Shown: in pieces, positions 6,489-11,454 of the stretch
Numbering within the stretch: position 1 is the stretch's first letter
Layout: each line of letters begins with the position of its first letter
Source: a bacterium 42_11
Lineage (GTDB): Bacteria > Synergistota > GBS-1
Direction: 5' to 3'
Assembly: GCA_001508835.1 (NCBI GenBank)
Contig: LGFB01000020.1
Location: forward strand, 1 to 11,454
Length of the DNA stretch: 11,454 nucleotides
Made by a program: the position numbers and the translations under genes
The notes under the pieces: generated by a model
The model's input: the letters and a program-made list of their open reading frames with translations, nothing else
What the model was told of the DNA's origin: nothing
Database searches by the model: none

Positions 6489-7728
6489 AGACAATTTCCC
6501 CCCTCTTTATAACGGACTTAACATGGGTTCTACCTATCTCATAGAAAAGAAATGCATAGTTTGGAACACCCATAATGGTAACATCCGCCTGTTTCCCTAC
6601 CTCAATGCTACCAACTCTATCACCCATATCAAGGGCATAAGCAGAATTTAAGGTAGAAGCGGTAATAGCCTCTTCAGGAAACATGCCCATACCCAATACA
6701 GCTAATTGAAGAATCATTTCCATAGAACTACAATAGCAACTTCCAGGGTTAAAATCGGTTCCCAAAGCTACTGGAACACCAGCTGATATAATCTTTCTCG
6801 CTGGAGCATAGGGTTTCCTTAAGGAAAAGGAGGTTCCGGGCAAAAGTACCGCAAAAACCCCTCTTTCAGCCATCAGCTCTATTCCCCTATCGCTCACCTT
6901 TATCAAATGCTCTGCACTCTTGGCTCCTAACTTCGCCGCAAGTTCCGCCCCACCGAGAGAAGCTATTTCATCGGCATGAATCCTTAGTTTAAAACCGAGC
7001 TCTTTTGCCTTAACCAAGATTTCTTCAGATTCCTCTAAAGAAAAGGCTCCCTCATCACAAAAAATATCACAGTACATTGCTAAATTTCTCTTCAATACCT
7101 CCGGCATTACCACATTCTCAAGAAGCTCTATATATTTTCTTCTATCGCTCTTGTATTCTTCAGGAATAACATGAGCACCAAGAAATGTAGGAACAATTTC
7201 TAAAGGACCTTGTTCATTAAGCTCCCTTAACACCTCAAGCTGTTTTATCTCATCCTCCAAGTTCAGACCATAACCACTCTTCGCCTCAGTAGTGGTTACA
7301 CCCGAGGAAATTAGCTTAAGAGCGTGCGCCTTTGTGGCCTTTAAAAGCTCTTCCTTGGTTGCCTTCCTCACTTTCTTAACCGTGTTTAATATCCCTCCCC
7401 CTGCCTTCAATATTTCCACATATTCGGCTCCTCTCAACCTCATGAGAAACTCGTCTTCCCTTGTTCCAACGAAGGGAAGATGAGTGTGTGCATCTACAAA
7501 ACCCGGTAAAACAATACACCCTGAAGCATCTATCTTTTTCTTAGCCTCCCTATACTTCCCCACCAACTCGCTACTTTGACCGACCTCTAATATCTTTCCT
7601 TTGTCAATAGCAACTGCTCCATTCTCGATAATGCCCAAATCAAGCATCTCTTCACCTATCTTAGGTCCCCTTTTACTATCTTTCACAGTGATGAGCTGAG
7701 AAGCATTGTAAATTAAAAGGTCAATCAT
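6463..7728 (-). CDS. hutI: Imidazolonepropionase
   Basis: HutI hydrolyses 4-imidazolone-5-propionate to N-formimino-L-glutamate, the third step of histidine breakdown, in the cytoplasm. The 421-residue product has the amidohydrolase-superfamily layout. It begins with a small N-terminal strand domain, then DAHTHL (79-84) with metal ligands H81 and H83. The HutI-type run FVGTREDEF and YVEILKAGGGIL follows. TTEAKSGYGL (146-154), LGAHVIP with H186, IHADE (250-254), AEHL with H274, and GTDFNPGS (323-330) with D325 complete the active site. Full length and no missing key residue. The start ATG overlaps the ftcD stop by four bases (ATGA) and has GGAGGGAG upstream. The end overlaps the cyclodeaminase by 26 bases. 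Its product is the direct substrate of the FtcD enzyme encoded just upstream. Confidence 0.98.
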   Translation of the reverse strand: MIDLLIYNASQLITVKDSKRGPKIGEEMLDLGIIENGAVAIDKGKILEVGQSSELVGKYREAKKKIDASGCIVLPGFVDAHTHLPFVGTREDEFLMRLRGAEYVEILKAGGGILNTVKKVRKATKEELLKATKAHALKLISSGVTTTEAKSGYGLNLEDEIKQLEVLRELNEQGPLEIVPTFLGAHVIPEEYKSDRRKYIELLENVVMPEVLKRNLAMYCDIFCDEGAFSLEESEEILVKAKELGFKLRIHADEIASLGGAELAAKLGAKSAEHLIKVSDRGIELMAERGVFAVLLPGTSFSLRKPYAPARKIISAGVPVALGTDFNPGSCYCSSMEMILQLAVLGMGMFPEEAITASTLNSAYALDMGDRVGSIEVGKQADVTIMGVPNYAFLFYEIGRTHVKSVIKRGEIVYEAQGPYY

Positions 7729-8645
7729 TTTTCTCCCTCCAACTCAAGCAAACGCATCTCAATAACCTGCTTTAGGGGATCGAAGCTGTGTAATTTAAGA
7801 TAGTATGATATAGAATCAAAAAGGGCTTCAGCTGGCAATAGTCCCACTATCTCGCTTTCAACCACAGGCACTCCCCATCTCTCCGCCTCCATCTTTATAA
7901 GCTCGAAGACTCTATAAATTGAGTTCTTGGTATAATCCGTCAAGTTCATTGAAACCTGAACAATTCCCTTTTCCTTAAGTTCCACGCCTATTGCCTTAAC
8001 GAAGCTTAAACCTCCACTTGAGGCTCTCACAAATTTAGCAATTTTCTTAGCTATTTCGATGTCATTAGTTCCAAGATTAACGTTAAAGGCTATAAGGGGT
8101 TTTCTCGCCCCCACGACGGTGGCTCCTGCAGTTGGGTGAAGCTGAGGAGGCCCATAATCTGGGTGGCGTTCAGGCCTTTTTATCTCCTCCTTCAACCCCT
8201 CATATTCGCCCTTTCTTATAACCTCAAGCCTCCTTCTTTCTGGCCTTAAAGCAGCCTCCTCATAGAGATAGACTGGGATTTTTAACTCATCAGCTATCTT
8301 TTTCCCGAGCTTTCTCGCAAGCTCAACACACTCCTCGATGGTAATTCCTCTTAAAGGAACGAAAGGAATAACATCTGTCGCACCTATTCTCGGATGTTCA
8401 CCCTTATGCTCCTCCATGTTAATAAGCTCCGCGGCAACCTTAACAGAGTCGAAAACAGCATTAAACATGGCCTCTGGTTCTCCAATGGCGGTTACAACCA
8501 TTCTATTATGGTCCTTATCTGGAGAAACATCTAACAACCAAATGTTTTCTCTTCCTCTAAAACAATCGGCTATTTTTTCTATGACATCTTCTCTTCTTCC
8601 TTCACTGTAATTGGGAACACATTCGACAAGCCTTTTAGGTATCAC
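7725..8645 (-). CDS. ftcD: Glutamate formiminotransferase (single-domain FtcD)
   Basis: The enzyme transfers the formimino group of N-formimino-L-glutamate to tetrahydrofolate, giving glutamate and 5-formimino-THF. The 306-residue product matches the N-terminal transferase portion of animal FTCD and lacks the cyclodeaminase domain, which is encoded two genes downstream. Diagnostic segments are ECVPNYSEGR (8-17), DVSPDKDHNR (39-48) and the catalytic-histidine loop EEHKGEHPRIGATDVIPF with H80 and H84. PQLHPTAGATVVGAR, FNVNLGTND and VQVSMNLTDY follow. I chose GTG at 8643-8645, 9 bases after GGAGG. A TTG two codons upstream (8649-8651) is only three bases from that site. A terminator-like hairpin lies between hutU and this gene, so its level may be set separately from hutU. 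The stop overlaps the hutI start. Confidence 0.97.
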   Translation of the reverse strand: MIPKRLVECVPNYSEGRREDVIEKIADCFRGRENIWLLDVSPDKDHNRMVVTAIGEPEAMFNAVFDSVKVAAELINMEEHKGEHPRIGATDVIPFVPLRGITIEECVELARKLGKKIADELKIPVYLYEEAALRPERRRLEVIRKGEYEGLKEEIKRPERHPDYGPPQLHPTAGATVVGARKPLIAFNVNLGTNDIEIAKKIAKFVRASSGGLSFVKAIGVELKEKGIVQVSMNLTDYTKNSIYRVFELIKMEAERWGVPVVESEIVGLLPAEALFDSISYYLKLHSFDPLKQVIEMRLLELEGEK

Positions 8646-8660
8646 ACTCAATCACCTCCC

Positions 8661-8702
8661 ACAAAAATTAGGTGGGACCCCCCTTAAAGAAGAGTCCCAC
8701 CT
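8661..8702 (-). terminator. Intrinsic-terminator-like hairpin between hutU and ftcD
   Basis: Read on the minus strand, AGGTGGGAC (8694-8702) and GTCCCACCT (8670-8678) form a perfect 9-base-pair stem with a 15-base loop, followed at once by AATTTTTG. This has the layout of a rho-independent terminator at the end of hutU. However, the U-tract ends directly at the ftcD ribosome binding site (GGAGG at 8655-8659), leaving no room for a downstream promoter. It is therefore more likely a partial terminator, attenuator or mRNA-stabilising structure than an operon end. Confidence 0.6.
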
Positions 8703-8736
8703 TTTAAACTCGGGGAATCTTATCGCAAGGGGCAAC

Positions 8737-10401
8737 TTAGCTTAACATAGGAATCTTTATACCGTGCTTTCTGGCCCATTCTATGGCTTTCTCATATCCC
8801 GCATCGGCATGTCTAACTACACCTATGCCAGGATCGTTTCTCAAAACTCTTTTAACCTTCTCAGCAGCCTCATCGGTGCCATCAACTACCGTAACCTGTC
8901 CCGCATGAAGTGAATACCCTATACCCACTCCCCCACCATGGTGGAAGGAAACCCAACTTGCGCCACTTGCGGTATTGAGTAAAGCGTTAAGAATAGGCCA
9001 ATCTGCTATTGCATCGCTACCATCTTTCATTCCTTCCGTTTCTCTATAAGGAGAAGCAACGGAACCTGTGTCGAGATGGTCCCTTCCTATTACAATAGGA
9101 GCTTTAATCTCGCCTTTTCTAACAAGCTCATTAAATATCAGTCCCATTTTGTCTCTCTCGCCGTAGCCAAGCCAACATATCCTCGCCGGGAGTCCCTGAA
9201 ATTTAACCTTCTTCTGAGCCATTTGAATCCAACGCACAAGATGCTTCTTCTCGGGGAACGTTTCTATAACAGCTTCATCAGTCCTATATATATCTTCTGG
9301 ATCTCCCGAAAGGGCTACCCACCTAAAAGGTCCTTGTCCCTCACAAAATAGAGGCCTTATATATTCAACGACAAACCCGGGAAAATCATACGCATCCTTA
9401 ACGCCACGCTTATAGGCCTGCGTTCTTATATTATTGCCATAATCGAAAACAATGGCTCCCATTTTCTGAAGGTCAAGCATAGCCCTCACATGTCTGGCTA
9501 TAGAATCTAAAGCCATCTCTTTATACTTCTCTGGATCCGTTTTCCTCAGCTGAAGAGCCTCCTCATAGGGGATACCTGCTGGAACATAACCATTTAGCTC
9601 ATCATGGGCCGACGTCTGATCAGTAACCACGTCTGGAACGATTCTTCTTTTAACAAACTCCGGGAATATCTCCGCCGCGTTACCAAGCAAACCTATAGAA
9701 ATTGCTCTACCTTCCTCCTTCGCCTTAAGCGCTATATTTAAAGCTTCATCCAAGCTCTCCACCATGACATCTAAATATCCAGTCTCAAGTCTTCTCTGGA
9801 TTCTCTTACGATCGACCTCTACGATTATACCTACACCCTCATTCATAGTAATAGCAAGAGGTTGAGCCCCACCCATCCCACCAAGACCGGCCGTTAAGAC
9901 AAGCCTGCCCTTCAAAGTTCCATTAAAATGCCTGTTAGCTACAGCAGCAAGTGTCTCATAAGTCCCTTGAAGGATACCTTGCGTTCCTATGTAAATCCAG
10001 CTTCCGGCTGTCATCTGCCCATACATTATGAGTCCTCGAGCTTCCAAATCCCTAAAGTAATCCCAATCCGCCCATTTGGGAACAAGGTTTGCATTAGCTA
10101 TCAAGACCCTCGGACTCCAAGGATGGGTCTTAAATATACCTACCGGTTTTCCAGACTGAACAAGAAGAGTTTCATCATTCTCAAGTTCCATCAAACACTT
10201 AACTATGGCATCGAAGCACTCCCAATTTCTAGCAGCCTTACCCGTTCCACCATAAACAATTAACTCTTCAGGCTTTTCGGCAACCTCCGGGTCTAAATTA
10301 TTCATCAACATCCGTAGGGCGGCTTCCTGAACCCACCCCTTGCATCGGAGCTCCGTTCCTCTCGGAGCTCTCACCACCCGCTTCTCTAAAACTTCTTTCA
10401 C
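8737..10401 (-). CDS. hutU: Urocanate hydratase (urocanase)
   Basis: HutU adds water to urocanate to form 4-imidazolone-5-propionate, the second step of histidine breakdown. It is a cytoplasmic homodimer that uses tightly bound NAD+ as electrophile. The 554-residue length matches the classic bacterial enzyme. Visible blocks include [13 protein letters not shown] (49-61), [20 protein letters not shown] (131-150) and the NAD-binding [12 protein letters not shown] (170-181). [16 protein letters not shown] (261-276), [14 protein letters not shown] and [10 protein letters not shown] (352-361) follow. C409 in [11 protein letters not shown] corresponds to the active-region Cys410 of the Pseudomonas enzyme, as I recall it. 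[11 protein letters not shown] and [11 protein letters not shown] are also present. The start is GTG at 10399-10401; its ribosome binding site GAGGAG lies within the last codons of the upstream binding-protein gene, with a 6-base gap. A hairpin follows before ftcD. No key block is missing. Confidence 0.98.
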   Translation of the reverse strand: MKEVLEKRVVRAPRGTELRCKGWVQEAALRMLMNNLDPEVAEKPEELIVYGGTGKAARNWECFDAIVKCLMELENDETLLVQSGKPVGIFKTHPWSPRVLIANANLVPKWADWDYFRDLEARGLIMYGQMTAGSWIYIGTQGILQGTYETLAAVANRHFNGTLKGRLVLTAGLGGMGGAQPLAITMNEGVGIIVEVDRKRIQRRLETGYLDVMVESLDEALNIALKAKEEGRAISIGLLGNAAEIFPEFVKRRIVPDVVTDQTSAHDELNGYVPAGIPYEEALQLRKTDPEKYKEMALDSIARHVRAMLDLQKMGAIVFDYGNNIRTQAYKRGVKDAYDFPGFVVEYIRPLFCEGQGPFRWVALSGDPEDIYRTDEAVIETFPEKKHLVRWIQMAQKKVKFQGLPARICWLGYGERDKMGLIFNELVRKGEIKAPIVIGRDHLDTGSVASPYRETEGMKDGSDAIADWPILNALLNTASGASWVSFHHGGGVGIGYSLHAGQVTVVDGTDEAAEKVKRVLRNDPGIGVVRHADAGYEKAIEWARKHGIKIPMLS

Positions 10402-10407
10402 AAATCA

Positions 10408-11454
10408 TCACTCCTCTGGTGGCTTTATAATTTCGGGATCATCAACGATCCCATAATAATGGAACGCTCCATCCTTGATTATCTGAACCTGAACAGGTTT
10501 AACGACCTCACCTATCTTCGTAAACCTCTTTATCTTCCCAGTTAAGGCATCTAAGTCTTGCAGAGATGCAATAGCGTCCTTTATCTTAGCAGGGTCTACA
10601 GAGCCTGCCTTCTTTATAGCTTCAGCTATTATCAAAACGCTATCGAAGGAAGAAGCTCCAACCATGTCAGGATCAATGTTATACTCCTTCTTGTACCTCT
10701 CTATAAACCACTTAACCAGAGGTCTTTGGTCATCCCTGTTAAAGTTAGTAACTATCACCATACCCTCAGCAGCCTTACCAGCAATTTCTATAAACTTCGG
10801 AGAGTCAAACCCTTCCTCACCCACTATGTAGCCTTTGTAACCCAAGTTGCGGGCTTGAACAACCGCAGAACCGTGGAAATAGTAACCGCTTATGAATATA
10901 GCGTCGGGATTAGCACCCTTTATCTCCGTTAAGTAAGGAGTAAAGTCCTTCTCCCTTATGGGGAAGAATTTCTCTCCAACCACTTTAAGTCCGATCTGCT
11001 CTGCCCTCTTTTTAAAACCGGCAGCAAGAGCTCTACCATAATCAATATCAACGGTTAAAAGGTAAACGGTTTTTGCCCCAAGCTTTCTGCCAACCACTTC
11101 TGCCGCTGCTGCCCCTTCAATCTCGCCAAGGAAGCCGTTTCTAAAAACATATTCTCCAGCCCTGGTAATATCGGGATGCACCGCATAGGCAGCAACCATG
11201 GGTACCTTTGCTTCCTGAAAAACGGGAGCAGCCGCTCTTGTGGGACCACTGTAAGAACCGCTTGCTACCGCAACTACCTTATCCTTCTCTATCAGCTTAC
11301 GAGCTATCGCGACAGCCTCGCTTGGCTTTAACCCATCATCATAAACCACAAGCTCAAGCTTTTTACCCAATACACCGCCCTGTTCATTAATATACTCAAT
11401 AGCGAGCTTTGCAGAATTCAAAGCACTTGCACCATCGGCAGCTGCAGGACCTGT
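10408..11454 (-). CDS. ABC transporter substrate-binding protein, branched-chain amino acid (LivJ) type, 5' end outside window
   Basis: This is a periplasmic type I solute-binding protein of the Leu/Ile/Val (Peripla_BP_6) family, which delivers an amino acid or similar ligand to an ABC permease. The frame is open to the right edge, giving 348 residues; the signal peptide and the first strand are off the window. Visible family features are the first-lobe helix and strand ALNSAKLAIEYINEQGGVLGKKLELVVYDD, then PSEAVAIARKLI. The ligand-loop region VASGSYSGPTRAAAPVFQEAKVPMV follows. The second lobe includes FTPYLTEIKGANPDAIFISGY, then a hinge return and ASSFDSVLIIAEAIKKAG near the end. No permease or ATPase gene lies downstream. 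Instead the stop is 6 bases from hutU, and the hutU ribosome binding site is inside this gene's end. I infer a role in importing histidine, urocanate or another amino acid, but the ligand cannot be read from sequence. Confidence 0.93.
   Translation of the reverse strand, partial: TGPAAADGASALNSAKLAIEYINEQGGVLGKKLELVVYDDGLKPSEAVAIARKLIEKDKVVAVASGSYSGPTRAAAPVFQEAKVPMVAAYAVHPDITRAGEYVFRNGFLGEIEGAAAAEVVGRKLGAKTVYLLTVDIDYGRALAAGFKKRAEQIGLKVVGEKFFPIREKDFTPYLTEIKGANPDAIFISGYYFHGSAVVQARNLGYKGYIVGEEGFDSPKFIEIAGKAAEGMVIVTNFNRDDQRPLVKWFIERYKKEYNIDPDMVGASSFDSVLIIAEAIKKAGSVDPAKIKDAIASLQDLDALTGKIKRFTKIGEVVKPVQVQIIKDGAFHYYGIVDDPEIIKPPEE

Noticed and set aside
8661..8702. Hairpin as the end of the operon after hutU
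   Set aside because: The ftcD ribosome binding site follows the U-tract directly, leaving no space for a new promoter, so at least partial read-through is required unless a promoter sits inside the end of hutU or upstream of the stem. I saw no convincing one there.
6076..10263. Plus-strand open frames opposite the cyclodeaminase, hutI, ftcD and hutU genes
   Set aside because: They are shadows of strongly conserved enzymes; none has a recognisable product or start signal.
10558..11390. Plus-strand frames at 10558-10932 and 11208-11390 and a minus-strand frame at 11055-11249
   Set aside because: All lie within the binding-protein gene in wrong frames, while that gene reads as a typical LivJ-type protein throughout.
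11419..11421. TTG as the start of the binding protein
   Set aside because: The frame continues without a stop to the window edge and the upstream residues fit the mature protein. The TTG is an internal Leu codon, and the true start with signal peptide is off the window.

Overview
The window is a single head-to-tail block of protein genes, all on the minus strand. Read in transcription order (right to left) it holds a branched-chain-amino-acid-type ABC transporter binding protein (5' part cut by the right edge), hutU, ftcD, hutI, a stand-alone formiminotetrahydrofolate cyclodeaminase, an M20D amidohydrolase, a HIT-family protein, yajC, an ABC-class ATPase of unknown function, an HD-domain protein, and secD (last few codons cut by the left edge). 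I saw no tRNA, rRNA, CRISPR, insertion sequence or repeat array, and I recognised no gene on the plus strand. Coding density is very high: intergenic gaps are at most about 90 bases, and several genes overlap.

Organism. Composition looks moderate in GC. Arginine is mostly AGA/AGG and isoleucine is often ATA. Several genes use TTG or GTG starts behind strong GGAGG-type ribosome binding sites. Histidine is degraded by the formimino-transfer route (HutU, HutI, FtcD, separate cyclodeaminase), which is typical of amino-acid-fermenting anaerobes. Together this suggests an anaerobic, possibly thermophilic, amino-acid-fermenting bacterium. Synergistota is my first guess, with Thermotogota or a clostridial lineage as alternatives. 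This is inference; no marker gene was compared.

Region 1 (about 5868-11454) is a histidine-catabolism operon. A periplasmic binding protein is followed 6 bases later by urocanase. Then comes a hairpin with a U-tract, glutamate formiminotransferase, imidazolonepropionase (ATGA overlap) and cyclodeaminase (26-base overlap). The encoded route is urocanate to imidazolonepropionate to formiminoglutamate, with the formimino group passed to tetrahydrofolate and deaminated to methenyl-THF. Histidine ammonia-lyase (hutH) is not in the window and may lie upstream.

Region 2 (about 4141-5860) begins with a candidate extended -10 promoter. It holds the amidohydrolase and the HIT protein, coupled by an ATGA overlap.

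Region 3 (1 to about 4150) begins with another candidate extended -10 promoter. It is a Sec-accessory cluster, yajC - ABC-class ATPase - HD protein - secD, with secF presumably following off the left edge. Two genes of unknown role sit between yajC and secD, which are often adjacent in other bacteria. This is the part of the window most worth following up.
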